A stretch of 64,000 nt of DNA from an uncultured Pelagibacteraceae bacterium (GCA_902563435.1 CACEXE010000002.1:45131-109130); one strand, 5' to 3'. Positions 51,691-62,016 are shown, numbered from the stretch's first letter. Notes: generated from the letters alone by a model not told the origin. Numbers and translations are program-made.

Positions 51691-54341
51691 TGGAATTATT
51701 ATTTTTAGCTATTCTGGTTTTAATTATGATTGCTGCACTTGCTTCAGGTTATCCAGTAGCTTTTGCTCTTCCCGGTTCAGCAATAATTTCCATCGGTTTA
51801 GCTGCATTTTTTGGAGCAATATTTGAGGGGGATTCAAGTGCTTATTTCACAGTTGATGGACCTATAGAATGGTTAGTGGCTGGAATTACTAACTTTAGAA
51901 GTAACTATTGGGATGTTGAAACAGACACTTTAATTGCAATTCCTTTGTTTATTTTCATGGGGATAATGCTTCAGAAATCTAAAATAGCTGAGGACTTACT
52001 AATTACTATGGGCCAACTATTTGGTCCTATTCCTGGTGGACTTGGTATATCGGTAATTTTTGTAGGAGCCTTACTTGCTGCAACTACAGGAATAGTTGGA
52101 GCTACCGTTATCGCAATGGGACTAATTTCTTTACCGACAATGTTAAATAATAATTATGACCGTAAACTTGCGAGTGGTATTGTTTGTTCATCTGGAACTC
52201 TTGGACAGATAATTCCCCCTTCAATCGTTTTAATTATTATTGCTGATCAATTAGCTAGTGCCTCAGATGTTGCTAATAATATTAGACAAAACGATTATAA
52301 AGCAATCACTGGTGAATTTAATATGCCTGGTGAGTTTAGAGTTGGATCATCAAGTGCTGGAGATATGTTCTTGGGCGCTTTGTTACCAGGACTAGTTCTA
52401 GTAGCATTGTATATGATATATGTTTTCATTTATGCAAGAATTAAGAAGGGAGTTGCACCCCCTGTTCCATTTAAAGGAACTTTTGATTTTAAATTTTGGT
52501 TGAGAGTTATAGTTATTATCATCCCTCCTCTTGCACTTATATTTGCCGTATTAGGATCAATATTAATGGGTATTGCAACTGTAAACCAAGCTGGTTCTAT
52601 TGGAGCAATTGGCGCAACTTTAATGGCTGGATATAGGTTGTTTGAAGGTAAGAAAAGTGCATTTTATCCTTTAATACTAATTATAGGATCAATAATACCT
52701 ATTACTTTTCTGGCTTCAACTTATGAACTCAATGTAAAAAATTTAGAAGAAAGAGATTTGGGTGCAATCTACATTACAGCATTTTTTGTAATTATACTTG
52801 TTTATGGAATAGCATGGAGCTTCTGGAGAAGTTATAAAACAGACAATGTACTAAAAGAAGTTGTTACAGAAACTTGTATTACCACTTCAATGGTTTTCAT
52901 AATTCTATTAGGTGCTGCAATGCTTACATCAGGATTTAGAGCATTTGGTGGAGAAGAGTTGGTAAGAGATTTTCTTCAAGATCTGCCTGGAGGTTTCTGG
53001 ACACAGTTTATTGTTGTTATGGTTGTAATTTTCCTTCTAGGCTTCTTTTTAGACTTTATAGAAATAGCTGTTGTGGTAGTTCCGATTATTGCACCAATAT
53101 TACTTGCAGAAACAGGAGCGAATGTTACAGCAGTATGGCTAGGAGTAATGATAGGTGTAAATCTACAGACATCATTCTTAACCCCTCCATTTGGGTTTGC
53201 TTTATTTTATTTAAAAGGAGTAGCTCCAAAAATAATTCAGACATTGGATATATGGAAAGGTGTTGTGCCTTTCATAGCGCTACAGCTAATTGGCCTTGGT
53301 ATTGTAGGTTTTTATCCAAGTCTTGTTAATTATCTGCCTAACAGAGTTTATTTAACCTCTAATGTTGCTCCACCTCCGATGAACCCTAAACTTCAATACT
53401 GTTTGCAAGAATACAAATTTGCAAACTATGAAACTAACGGAGATCAAATTAAAACTAGTATTAATGAATTTGATGACATTATTTTAGCAAATTTACCCGC
53501 AGATAAATTAAGTTACTTCCAACGTCATGTTGATAATTCTAAATATTCGTTTGAATTGGTTGACGAAGTTAAGAGTGCTCAATCAATCTATGATGACTAT
53601 GCGGTTGATTATAGAGACTTGCACTTTAAAACAAGAAAAAAACAAAAGAAAATAATAAAATTAAATAAAAAGATAGATAAATACAAAGCTGAGATAAGAA
53701 ATCTTGATGATGAAGATGTTTCAGATAAAAATAAAATTTTGCAAAAAATTGAAAATGTTAAGTTAGAGATAGAAGAAATTCAAAATACAATTCCTCAAGA
53801 GTGGAAATCTAAAAATGATGAATTTAATAAAATTAACAAAGCAAAAAATCTAGCTGTCAAAAAATATAAAAAGACTGTGGATAATGCATATGAAGATTTA
53901 TTATTAATAAAGGAATTTATAAATGATGGAGAAAAATTTGAAGAATTAAGTCAAGATATGAAACTTCTTAAATCAAAAATAGATAATAGAGGTTATATTG
54001 ATGCAATAGAATTTATTGATAATATTTTTGAAAAAGTTGGGGAAATTGCAGGATCCGATGAATTTGCTGATAAGCTTGATTATTTAATTACCCTTATGGA
54101 TGAAGATGAGGTTGATTTTGAAAAACTTCAAAGCTCAGCAAATGATACTTATGTTTTATTTCAACAAGAGATAGATTGGAGAAAAAATTTCAAGAAAAAA
54201 CATATGGATAAGATAAATGCTCATGATAAGATTATTAGTGAAACTATTGGATTACGTCTGCAATCAAAACTTACAAAAGAGCAAGCGATTTATGTCTCAA
54301 GATGTAATTCAATACATAGAGACATTTCTCTAAACTTTTAG
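51690..54341 (+). CDS. TRAP transporter large permease (DctM) with 330-residue C-terminal coiled-coil extension
   Basis: Residues 1-550 form the polytopic DctM domain, with FALPGSAIISIG, GTLGQIIPPS (169-178), GFFLDFIEIAVVVVPIIAP and TSFLTPPFGFALFYLKG. This part is longer than the usual 430 because of extra spans around 265-400. From about 552 to 883 the protein is soluble and highly charged, with a long predicted coiled coil around 645-735. No known TRAP role accounts for this tail. No stop or frameshift separates it from the permease, so the fusion is real in this sequence. Confidence 0.9.
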   Translation: MELLFLAILVLIMIAALASGYPVAFALPGSAIISIGLAAFFGAIFEGDSSAYFTVDGPIEWLVAGITNFRSNYWDVETDTLIAIPLFIFMGIMLQKSKIAEDLLITMGQLFGPIPGGLGISVIFVGALLAATTGIVGATVIAMGLISLPTMLNNNYDRKLASGIVCSSGTLGQIIPPSIVLIIIADQLASASDVANNIRQNDYKAITGEFNMPGEFRVGSSSAGDMFLGALLPGLVLVALYMIYVFIYARIKKGVAPPVPFKGTFDFKFWLRVIVIIIPPLALIFAVLGSILMGIATVNQAGSIGAIGATLMAGYRLFEGKKSAFYPLILIIGSIIPITFLASTYELNVKNLEERDLGAIYITAFFVIILVYGIAWSFWRSYKTDNVLKEVVTETCITTSMVFIILLGAAMLTSGFRAFGGEELVRDFLQDLPGGFWTQFIVVMVVIFLLGFFLDFIEIAVVVVPIIAPILLAETGANVTAVWLGVMIGVNLQTSFLTPPFGFALFYLKGVAPKIIQTLDIWKGVVPFIALQLIGLGIVGFYPSLVNYLPNRVYLTSNVAPPPMNPKLQYCLQEYKFANYETNGDQIKTSINEFDDIILANLPADKLSYFQRHVDNSKYSFELVDEVKSAQSIYDDYAVDYRDLHFKTRKKQKKIIKLNKKIDKYKAEIRNLDDEDVSDKNKILQKIENVKLEIEEIQNTIPQEWKSKNDEFNKINKAKNLAVKKYKKTVDNAYEDLLLIKEFINDGEKFEELSQDMKLLKSKIDNRGYIDAIEFIDNIFEKVGEIAGSDEFADKLDYLITLMDEDEVDFEKLQSSANDTYVLFQQEIDWRKNFKKKHMDKINAHDKIISETIGLRLQSKLTKEQAIYVSRCNSIHRDISLNF

Positions 54342-55361
54342 TTAATTGGTAATCTGATCAATTATTTTTGATCTTTTATATAATCCCAAGCCCTCAGCTT
54401 TTTGTTTTAGCTTGTTATATTCAGACTTTAAGTTTTCAGTATTTACATTAATTTTATTTCCAATTTCAATTATTGATCCAATGATTGGATCAATTTCTAG
54501 GGGACGTTTTGCATGTAAATCTTGAGTAGTTGATGGTTTATGGCCTTTTATTGAAATTGCTGCCTTAATTCTATGATCTATCGAAACATTAAATTTAACT
54601 CCAATTTTTTCTCCCACTGACTGACATTCTTCCATCAATTTTTTCACTATATTCAATAGTTCTGGGTCATTACCAATTTCATCTAGAGATTTATCGTGTA
54701 GTGCACTTACAATATTAAACGAGCAATTACCCCAGAGCTTTATCCATATTTCATCTCTTAGATTACTTTTTTGTGGAGCTTTTAAACCTCCTGCAATTAA
54801 TAAGTCTGCAATAATTTTAAGTCTTTCTGATTTTGACCCATCTGGTTCGCCTAATGTAAATCTTTCACCACCATTGTGTTTAATAACACCAGGTTCAGTA
54901 ATTTCAGCTGCTGGATAAACCACACATCCAAGAGCTCTTGTAGGCTTCAGAGAATTCCAAATTTTGCCATCAGGATCAACACTATCTATATGTTTCTCAT
55001 CTAAGTTTGTCCCCGTGTTAGCTTTATGAAAATACCACCAAGGTAAGCCATTCACAGCAGATATTATAGTTGTATTTTCTCCAATCAAGCTTTGAAGAGA
55101 CTCAACTATATTAGAAATTGCATGAGCTTTTACTGAAATAAAAATATAATCTTGAATTCCAAGTTCTTTGGGATTATCTGTTACTTTTAATTTAAAGTTT
55201 TCTGTTTTATCTTTTTTAATTAATGTTAAACCATTCTCTTGTATAGCTTTTTTGTGTGGACCTCTGGCTATAAGTGATAAATCAATATTATTTTTACTCA
55301 AACATGCAGCTAAATAACCGCCAATTGATCCTGCACCAAATATACAAACTTTTATCATCAA
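54342..55361 (-). CDS. 2-dehydropantoate 2-reductase family protein
   Basis: The 339-residue ApbA/PanE-type protein has the N-terminal nucleotide fold KVCIFGAGSIGGYLAACLS, a KAHAISNIVESL segment, and the C-terminal helical domain with a catalytic lysine region (EIWIKLWGNCSFNIVSAL). Such proteins reduce ketopantoate or other 2-oxo acids with NADPH. Being downstream of an oxalyl-CoA-synthetase-like gene and a gamma-glutamyltransferase, it may serve another 2-oxo acid rather than pantothenate. It overlaps the ligase gene by four bases. Confidence 0.85.
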   Translation of the reverse strand: MMIKVCIFGAGSIGGYLAACLSKNNIDLSLIARGPHKKAIQENGLTLIKKDKTENFKLKVTDNPKELGIQDYIFISVKAHAISNIVESLQSLIGENTTIISAVNGLPWWYFHKANTGTNLDEKHIDSVDPDGKIWNSLKPTRALGCVVYPAAEITEPGVIKHNGGERFTLGEPDGSKSERLKIIADLLIAGGLKAPQKSNLRDEIWIKLWGNCSFNIVSALHDKSLDEIGNDPELLNIVKKLMEECQSVGEKIGVKFNVSIDHRIKAAISIKGHKPSTTQDLHAKRPLEIDPIIGSIIEIGNKINVNTENLKSEYNKLKQKAEGLGLYKRSKIIDQITN

Positions 55362-56866
55362 TTATTTAAACCAAATTTTTTTGCTAAAACATTTCTTTGT
55401 AATTTTCCTGTTGCTCCTTTTGGAATTTCTTCAACAAAAAAAATTTTTTTTGGTATTTTAAACTTAGCAAGTTTTTCTTGAGCGTATTCTAAAACATCAT
55501 TTTCTGAACATGTCTCACCACTTTTTATTATAATTGCACTAGCAATATTTTCTCCAAGCATTTTATCTTCATACCCAAAACAAACTGCTTGATCTATTAA
55601 TGGATGGTCCATTAATACATTATCAACTTCTAAAGGAGATATTTTTTCTCCACCTTTATTAATTATTTCTTTCAATCTTCCTGAAATCTTTAAATAACCC
55701 TCATTATCGAAATAACCTTGATCGCCAGTTCTAAACCAACCATTGGTAAAACTTGTTTTGTTTGCTTCTTCGTTATTATCGTATCCAAGAGTAACATTTT
55801 CACCTTTTATACACACTTCTCCTTCATCACCTTGTTTTAGCACTTCCCCATTTTCATTCATAATACATACCTCTGGACCCGCTGGAAGGCCTACAAATCC
55901 TGCTTTTTGTTGCTTAGGTGGCAATGGATTAGAAGTCATTTGGTGAGTAGCTTCTGTCATACCGTATGCTTCAATCACTGGACAACTAAAAACATCATTT
56001 AAATCTTTGAATACCACTGGTGGTAAAGATGCAGATGATGATCTAATTAATCTTAGTTTTAGTACCCTAGCAATTTCTAAATTTCTACGTGCTCTTAATA
56101 AAATAGCCTGATGCATTGTAGGTACTCCTGAGTACCAAGTTATTTTTTCTGATTTAGCTATATCCAAAAACTTGATAGCATTAAAACCGTTTGATGCACA
56201 TACAGATGCTCCAGCTTTCATTGATGAAGCTAAAATAGCTATAAGACCATGGATATGAAAAAGTGGCATAATATTAAGACAATGGTCATTTTCAGAAAGA
56301 TTTAAACTTTTAGAAATATTTTCTGCAGAAGAAAAAATATTTTTATTTGTTAAAGGAACAATCTTTGGTCTTGATGTAGTACCAGATGTGTGAAGCACTA
56401 ATGCCTCATCACTTTCTTCAGGTAAAGAATATTCACTTTCTTTTTCGTAAATATTAAATATTCCTGAAGGTCCATCCTTTTCAGGATTAATTTCACATAA
56501 TTCTATTTTTAATTTTTTTGCTACATCTACAACCGGATTTTCAGAATTTTTCTCAACCAAAACAATTTTTGGATTTAAATCTTTTAAATAAAATTCATAC
56601 TCCTCAGATTTATATGATGGATTTAAAGGGGCAGCAGACATATAGCTTGAAATAGCCAAAAAACTTGAAGCCATGTACGGTCCATTTGGTAAAACTATTG
56701 CTGCTCTATCTTTGTTTGATAATCCATTTCCAGCCAATTGTTTAGAAATTTTATTGATAAATAATTTTAAATCTTTGTAACTTAGTTTTGTGCTGATTTC
56801 AGAGGTTAGAGCAATATTTTCATCATTCACATTTTCAAAAATGTTTCTAACAATTCTTTTTGACAT
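55358..56866 (-). CDS. AMP-forming acyl-CoA ligase, oxalyl-CoA synthetase-like
   Basis: The 502-residue ANL enzyme has LHTSGTTSRPKIVPLT, PVIEAYGMTEATHQMTSNPLP, GWFRTGDQGYFDNEGYLKISGR, INKGGEKISPLEVD and the C-terminal lysine GATGKLQRN. The TSRPK variant of the P-loop and the EATHQMTSNPLP word are typical of the Pcs60/AAE3 oxalate-CoA ligase group. It may activate oxalate, linking to the glyoxylate-type enzymes upstream in the window; another small dicarboxylate is possible. Confidence 0.82.
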   Translation of the reverse strand: MSKRIVRNIFENVNDENIALTSEISTKLSYKDLKLFINKISKQLAGNGLSNKDRAAIVLPNGPYMASSFLAISSYMSAAPLNPSYKSEEYEFYLKDLNPKIVLVEKNSENPVVDVAKKLKIELCEINPEKDGPSGIFNIYEKESEYSLPEESDEALVLHTSGTTSRPKIVPLTNKNIFSSAENISKSLNLSENDHCLNIMPLFHIHGLIAILASSMKAGASVCASNGFNAIKFLDIAKSEKITWYSGVPTMHQAILLRARRNLEIARVLKLRLIRSSSASLPPVVFKDLNDVFSCPVIEAYGMTEATHQMTSNPLPPKQQKAGFVGLPAGPEVCIMNENGEVLKQGDEGEVCIKGENVTLGYDNNEEANKTSFTNGWFRTGDQGYFDNEGYLKISGRLKEIINKGGEKISPLEVDNVLMDHPLIDQAVCFGYEDKMLGENIASAIIIKSGETCSENDVLEYAQEKLAKFKIPKKIFFVEEIPKGATGKLQRNVLAKKFGLNN

Positions 56867-56869
56867 TAT

Positions 56870-58453
56870 TTAGTACCCTTTTGCGTAACCGTCTTTTCTA
56901 GGATCAGATCCACCTAAAAGGTCCCCTTCTGATCGATTTATTTTAATAGCTTGACCTCCACCATGAGTACCATCAATATACTCAACATTATGACCGATTT
57001 CTTTCAATTCATTAAGAATTTGATTATCGACTGATTTTTCAAGCTTATAAATATTATTAAAATGAAAAGCTCTAGGAAAACTTAAAGCCTCTTGAGGACC
57101 CATGCCGTAATCAATCATATTATTTAAAACATGTACCTGTCCTACTGGTTGATATTGCCCTCCCATAACTCCATAACTCAAAGTTGTGTTGTTATCTTTG
57201 TCAATGACCATACCTGGAATAATAGTGTGTAATGGTCTTTTTAAGCCCTCAATACAGTTTGGATGTCCATGCTCTACTCTGAAATTTGTACCCCTGTTAT
57301 GTAAAAGTATTCCACTTTTATTTGTAGTGATACCTGATCCAAATACGTAACAAACTGAATTAATGATGGACACACTATTCAAGTCTTTATCTACAACTGT
57401 TAGATAAATAGTTTCTGGGTGAGCTGGAATATTTAAGTCACCAACATCACTGCATGAATTGAGCTTAATTTTGTGAAAAATATCCTCAATATTTTTATCA
57501 CTTAAAATTTCATCTAAATCAAAATTTACAAAATTTGGATCGCCTAGGCTTGTTTCTTTAACTTTATAAGCTTGTTTTGTGACTTCGGCTTCAAGATGAA
57601 ATCTTTCTGTACTGTTGAATTTATAGTTATGAATATTTAGTTTTTCTAACAATTTCATCATAATCAAAACAGTCACGCCAGGTCCATTTGGAGGACATTG
57701 ATGAATAAAATCGCCCTTATAACTAGATTTTATTGTTTCTGATCTTATTGTGTTCTGTTTAGAAAAATCCTCAAAAGTATGCACACCCCCTAATTCATTT
57801 AAACTTTCAATTATATCTTTTGCAGTTTCACCCTCATAAAATTCTTTACTTCCTTTTTTGCTAATTGCCTCTAATGTTTTTCCTAATGGAATATTTTTCA
57901 TTAATTCATTTTCTTGATAAGTACGACCTTCTTTCAAAAAAATTTTTTTAGAATTTTCATTTCCATTAATTTTATTTAAGCTATTATGCCATGCATTCGA
58001 CACTACTTTAGAAATCTTGTGACCGTTTTTTGCAATCTCAATTGCACCTGTAAATAATTGTGCAAAATCTAATTTTCCAAATTCTTTATGAATAGTTTCC
58101 CAAGCATGGACTGCACCAGGAACTGTTACTGAATGAGGACTTGTTAATCCAATTTTATCTATATTTTTTTCCTTGAAGAAATCATAACTTAATTTCTCTG
58201 GTGCTAACCCAGATCCATTAAAAGATACTGCATCCTTATTATTCATTTTGACAATTGCAAAACAGTCTCCACCAATACTTGTTGCATTAGGTTCAACTAC
58301 AGATAAAACAATTGAAGCTGCTATAGAAGCATCTACTGCATTTCCACCCATTTTTAGTATTTTTAAGGCTTCTTCTGTCGCTAATGGATGAGAAGTTGCA
58401 GCCATAGCATTTGAAGAGCGTGCATCTTTATCTTTTGTTGATTGATTATTCAT
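56870..58453 (-). CDS. Gamma-glutamyltransferase family protein
   Basis: The 527-residue Ntn-hydrolase has the family start ATSHPLATEEALKILKMGGNAVDA. The autoprocessing threonine lies in HPETIYLTVVDKDLNSVSIINSV, followed by SGILLHNRGTNF and a GGGQAI region near the end. No signal peptide is evident, suggesting a cytoplasmic member. It may hydrolyse gamma-glutamyl compounds or related amides. It reads with the ligase and reductase genes (three-base gap). Confidence 0.9.
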   Translation of the reverse strand: MNNQSTKDKDARSSNAMAATSHPLATEEALKILKMGGNAVDASIAASIVLSVVEPNATSIGGDCFAIVKMNNKDAVSFNGSGLAPEKLSYDFFKEKNIDKIGLTSPHSVTVPGAVHAWETIHKEFGKLDFAQLFTGAIEIAKNGHKISKVVSNAWHNSLNKINGNENSKKIFLKEGRTYQENELMKNIPLGKTLEAISKKGSKEFYEGETAKDIIESLNELGGVHTFEDFSKQNTIRSETIKSSYKGDFIHQCPPNGPGVTVLIMMKLLEKLNIHNYKFNSTERFHLEAEVTKQAYKVKETSLGDPNFVNFDLDEILSDKNIEDIFHKIKLNSCSDVGDLNIPAHPETIYLTVVDKDLNSVSIINSVCYVFGSGITTNKSGILLHNRGTNFRVEHGHPNCIEGLKRPLHTIIPGMVIDKDNNTTLSYGVMGGQYQPVGQVHVLNNMIDYGMGPQEALSFPRAFHFNNIYKLEKSVDNQILNELKEIGHNVEYIDGTHGGGQAIKINRSEGDLLGGSDPRKDGYAKGY

Positions 58454-58482
58454 AGTACAGATTAAATCTCAAAAATTTATAA

Positions 58483-59694
58483 ATGATTACTAAAGTAAAT
58501 AAAAGCATTATCATATTCTGTATTTTTGCCTTTGGTTTTTTATTATCAAATCTTGTTAGATCTATTACTGCAACATTAACGCCTGTCCTGACATATGAAT
58601 TCGATTTAACAGCAGGTAATTTAGGACTGTTAGCAGGAGGCTATTTTATTGGCTTTTCAATTATGCAAGTCCCAATAGGACTACTCCTTGATAAATTTGG
58701 ACCAAAAAAAGTTGTTGGGTATTTTTTAATAATTGCATTGGTAGGAACCATATCATTTGCATTAGCAAAAAGTTTTTCTGGGTTACTTATTTCAAGAATA
58801 TTTATTGGGATCGGCGTAAGCGCTTGTATGATGGGACCTCTAACAGGATACAGAGTTTGGTTTGCTGAAAAATATCAACAGCGTGCTAATTCATGGATGT
58901 TAATGGTTGCAAATATAGGTTTTGTATCATCTACTTTACCTGTCCAAATTTTATTACCTTACATGGGATGGAGATGGATTTTTATTTTAATAGCTATACT
59001 TATTTTAATAAGTATTATTTTAATTTTCTTATTCACTCCTAATTGGGAACAGAAAGAAAACTTCACTATTAATGAAGAAAAAAAAAGTTTAGCTCAAATT
59101 TGGAAAAATAAGTTTTTTATTAGCATGGTACCATTAGCATTTATTAATTATGGTGGTATACAGGCAATCCAAACGCTTTGGGCTGGTCCTTGGATGCTAA
59201 ATATTACAGGGTATTCTCCATTTCAAAGTGCTACAGGCTTGTTTTGGATAAATGTAACAATGTTAGCATCATACTTTTTATGGGGATATATTCTCCCTAA
59301 ACTCTCTGATTATGGAATTAGTAGTGTTAAACTTATTAAATTTGGACTCCCAATAAGTTACTTTGTTTTCTTTCTAATAATATTTTTTGGTCCTAAAGCT
59401 GGAGCTTTTTTATTTGCAATATACATTATGACTTCAATTGTAATTTCTTTAACCCAACCTGCAATAGCTTTAAACTTTTCACAAAGTTTAGCAGGCAAGT
59501 CACTCACTTCATATAACGTATTTATTCATTCAGGAACATTCTTTATGCAATGGGGTATTGGATTATTTATAGACTTATTTAATTCTAGCGGATTTGATAT
59601 TGTAAGTAGTTATAGAATTTCTTTTTCAATTTTTTTAATTCTTTGTATACTAAGCTATATTTTTTTCATTTATTTAAACAGAAATAATGATTAA
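58483..59694 (+). CDS. Major facilitator superfamily transporter
   Basis: The 403-residue protein has twelve spans. Motif A-like GLLLDKFGPKKVVG lies between spans 2 and 3, and GPLTGYRVWFAEKYQQRANSW follows span 4. The substrate is unknown; it lies divergently beside the gamma-glutamyltransferase group (about 30 bp apart) and may export or import a related metabolite. Its stop overlaps the next gene by eight bases. Confidence 0.9.
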   Translation: MITKVNKSIIIFCIFAFGFLLSNLVRSITATLTPVLTYEFDLTAGNLGLLAGGYFIGFSIMQVPIGLLLDKFGPKKVVGYFLIIALVGTISFALAKSFSGLLISRIFIGIGVSACMMGPLTGYRVWFAEKYQQRANSWMLMVANIGFVSSTLPVQILLPYMGWRWIFILIAILILISIILIFLFTPNWEQKENFTINEEKKSLAQIWKNKFFISMVPLAFINYGGIQAIQTLWAGPWMLNITGYSPFQSATGLFWINVTMLASYFLWGYILPKLSDYGISSVKLIKFGLPISYFVFFLIIFFGPKAGAFLFAIYIMTSIVISLTQPAIALNFSQSLAGKSLTSYNVFIHSGTFFMQWGIGLFIDLFNSSGFDIVSSYRISFSIFLILCILSYIFFIYLNRNND

Positions 59695-60496
59695 TAAAAA
59701 AATGACACTAACAAATATATTATTATTAATATTAATAATTTATACGTTTATTTGCATTTTTATTTTTTTTTATCAAAGAAATCTTCTGTACCATCCAGGA
59801 GAAAATAATTATTTAGACGAAGGACCTTTAAATCACAAAATTGAAAAGGTACTTATTAACTCTGAAAGTAGTTTGGTCGGATGGCACTTTAAGAAGAACG
59901 AAAATTACAAAACTATCTTACTTTTCCATGGCAATGCTGGCAAACTTGATAATCGTATTTATAAGTTAAATGAATTCTCAAAAATGAATGTTAATTATTT
60001 GATATTTGCCTACAGAGGGTTTAGCGGAAATGATGGAAAACCCACAGAAATAGGCCTTTATGAAGATGCTTTGGCAGCAAAGAAATGGCTAAATGCCATG
60101 AAAATTGAAGATAAAAATATAATCTTGTACGGGGAATCGTTAGGTACAGCAATTGCATTAAATTTAGCACAAAATTACTCTTTTAGTGGTGTGATATTAG
60201 AATCACCGTTCACATCTATGGAAACACTAGCAAAAAGTTATTATCCATATTTGCCAGTTAAATATTTGTTAAAAGATAAATACAACTCGATTAGTAAATT
60301 GAATAAAAATACTGCTCCAATTCTTGTAATGCATGGCATGAAAGATAAAATTGTGCCATTTAAAATGGGAAAAGAAATTTATGATAAATTTAAAGGAAAA
60401 AAATCAAGTTTTTTTGTTGAAAATGATGATCATATGATGGATTTTAACGAAAATCTCTTAAACTCAATTGAGTTATTTATTACAGAATTAAATTAA
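59687..60496 (+). CDS. Membrane-anchored alpha/beta hydrolase (BEM46/ABHD13-like)
   Basis: The 269-residue protein has one N-terminal span (LLILIIYTFICIFIFFY), then RNLLYHPG. The oxyanion region is LLFHGNAGKLDNR, the nucleophile elbow LYGESLGTAIAL, the acid is in MHGMKDKIVPF, and the histidine in DDHM. It faces the periplasm or membrane surface and probably hydrolyses an ester or thioester. An alternative start five codons in is possible. Confidence 0.88.
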   Translation: MINKKMTLTNILLLILIIYTFICIFIFFYQRNLLYHPGENNYLDEGPLNHKIEKVLINSESSLVGWHFKKNENYKTILLFHGNAGKLDNRIYKLNEFSKMNVNYLIFAYRGFSGNDGKPTEIGLYEDALAAKKWLNAMKIEDKNIILYGESLGTAIALNLAQNYSFSGVILESPFTSMETLAKSYYPYLPVKYLLKDKYNSISKLNKNTAPILVMHGMKDKIVPFKMGKEIYDKFKGKKSSFFVENDDHMMDFNENLLNSIELFITELN

Positions 60497-60545
60497 GACA
60501 CAATTCAAACAAATATTAAGCAACTTTACATTTTTAAAGTCATAT

Positions 60546-61106
60546 ATGGCAAGAATTTTATCTTTATTAATTGTAATTTTTTTTTCAAATTTTTCCCACG
60601 CTGAAATTAGCAACGAAACTAGGAATAAATATTTTTATGTTGGTAAAATGAAATCATATAATAGTCAATTTACATTATATTTCAAAACAAGAGACAAAGC
60701 CATTTTGGCTAGAGGAGAAGATGCAAACTATATTAATGATTATCCACAAGATCTATATATTTATAATCATAATTCAAAAGAGGATCTCCCTTTACTAACA
60801 TATGAATGGTTTCCTAAAAAAGTAAAAAAACTTGTAAAAAATTATACCTATCCAGTTTTTCCTGAGGACTTTGCATATTATTTAATGAAAGATAATAATA
60901 CTTTAATTTTAGTAAGTGGTAAAAAAAATTTTCATCAAAATCTAGAATATAATATTCAGTCTAAAAAATTAAAAAATTTCGAGAATGACGGGAAACTAAA
61001 TTTCATTATTTCAAGTTATGCAAAAGTTTGTGGATATGAAACAAATAAGAATAATTTTGAATGTTCTATTGAAAAACCTTTAATTTCTAAAAATCTAATT
61101 AATTAA
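60546..61106 (+). CDS. Hypothetical exported protein (186 aa)
   Basis: A signal peptide (RILSLLIVIFFSNFSHA) is followed by a soluble domain with aromatic-rich strands (NKYFYVGKMKSYNSQFTLYF, YPQDLYIYNHN) and two C-terminal cysteines (KVCGYETNKNNFECSIE) that could form a disulphide. No family is recognised. It converges with ftsY (eight-base overlap). Confidence 0.6.
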   Translation: MARILSLLIVIFFSNFSHAEISNETRNKYFYVGKMKSYNSQFTLYFKTRDKAILARGEDANYINDYPQDLYIYNHNSKEDLPLLTYEWFPKKVKKLVKNYTYPVFPEDFAYYLMKDNNTLILVSGKKNFHQNLEYNIQSKKLKNFENDGKLNFIISSYAKVCGYETNKNNFECSIEKPLISKNLIN

Positions 61107-62016
61107 ATTGAGTAAATGCATCTGCAAATTGTTCAGCATTGAAAATTTGTAAATCATCTTCTTTTTCTCCAAGTCCAAGGCCTAAAATTGGAACCTTATA
61201 TTTTTTTGAAATTGCAATTAGTACTCCTCCCTTTGCTGTCCCATCAAGTTTTGTCATAATTAAACCAGTAATTTTTATAATTTTATCAAATTCTTCAAGT
61301 TGATTTATTATATTTTGCCCAGAGGTTGCATCTAGAACTAAAACAACATCATGGGGTGCACTTTCATCTGTTTTTTTTATAACATTTGCAATTTTTTTGA
61401 ATTCATCCATTAAATTTTTCTTATTTTGCAATCTGCCAGCGGTATCAATTAGTACCCGTCTAATATTGTTGTTTTTTGCATGTTCTATCGCCTTGTAAGC
61501 TACTGAAGCAGGGTCAGACCCTGGATTTGATTTGATAATTGTCGCTCCAATCTTATCAGACCAAGACTCTAATTGTTCTATTGCTGCTGCCCTAAAGGTA
61601 TCACAAGCAGAAAATATTACTTCTGAGCCGTTATCTTTAAATATTTTACCAATTTTACCGATAGTGGTTGTCTTACCTACCCCATTTACACCAGAAATTA
61701 ATGTTACGTTTAAATTTTCTTTATTTTCAAAAAAATCTTTTTTTTCTAAGGGTACCATTAACTCTAAAATATATTCTTTTAAAATAGCATTTATTTCCTC
61801 AACCGCATTTTTCTTAGGATCAATTTTTTTTTGAGAGATAATATTTTTTATTTCACCTGAAGCGTCAATGCCAACGTCAGAACTAATCAAAAATTCCTCT
61901 ATTTTATTTAATGTCTCATCATCAATTTCTTTTTTTACTATTATTTCCCTAAGTCCAGAAGAAATACTATCAGCACTTTTTTTAAAGCCCAATTTAAACT
62001 TTTCGAAAATACCCAT
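61099..62016 (-). CDS. ftsY: Signal recognition particle receptor FtsY
   Basis: The 305-residue SRP GTPase has a short N domain and a G domain with P-loop SGVNGVGKTTTIGK, ACDTFRAAAIEQLE, DTAGRLQNKKNL, TKLDGTAKGG and GLGEKEDDL. It lacks the long acidic A domain seen in enterobacteria, as is usual in reduced alphaproteobacteria. It receives Ffh-bound ribosomes at the membrane; ffh is encoded about 1 kb away on the opposite strand. Confidence 0.97.
   Translation of the reverse strand: MGIFEKFKLGFKKSADSISSGLREIIVKKEIDDETLNKIEEFLISSDVGIDASGEIKNIISQKKIDPKKNAVEEINAILKEYILELMVPLEKKDFFENKENLNVTLISGVNGVGKTTTIGKIGKIFKDNGSEVIFSACDTFRAAAIEQLESWSDKIGATIIKSNPGSDPASVAYKAIEHAKNNNIRRVLIDTAGRLQNKKNLMDEFKKIANVIKKTDESAPHDVVLVLDATSGQNIINQLEEFDKIIKITGLIMTKLDGTAKGGVLIAISKKYKVPILGLGLGEKEDDLQIFNAEQFADAFTQFN

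Noticed and set aside
53135..53329. 64-codon ORF inside the DctM gene
   Set aside because: It is a frame-shifted shadow of the permease coding sequence.
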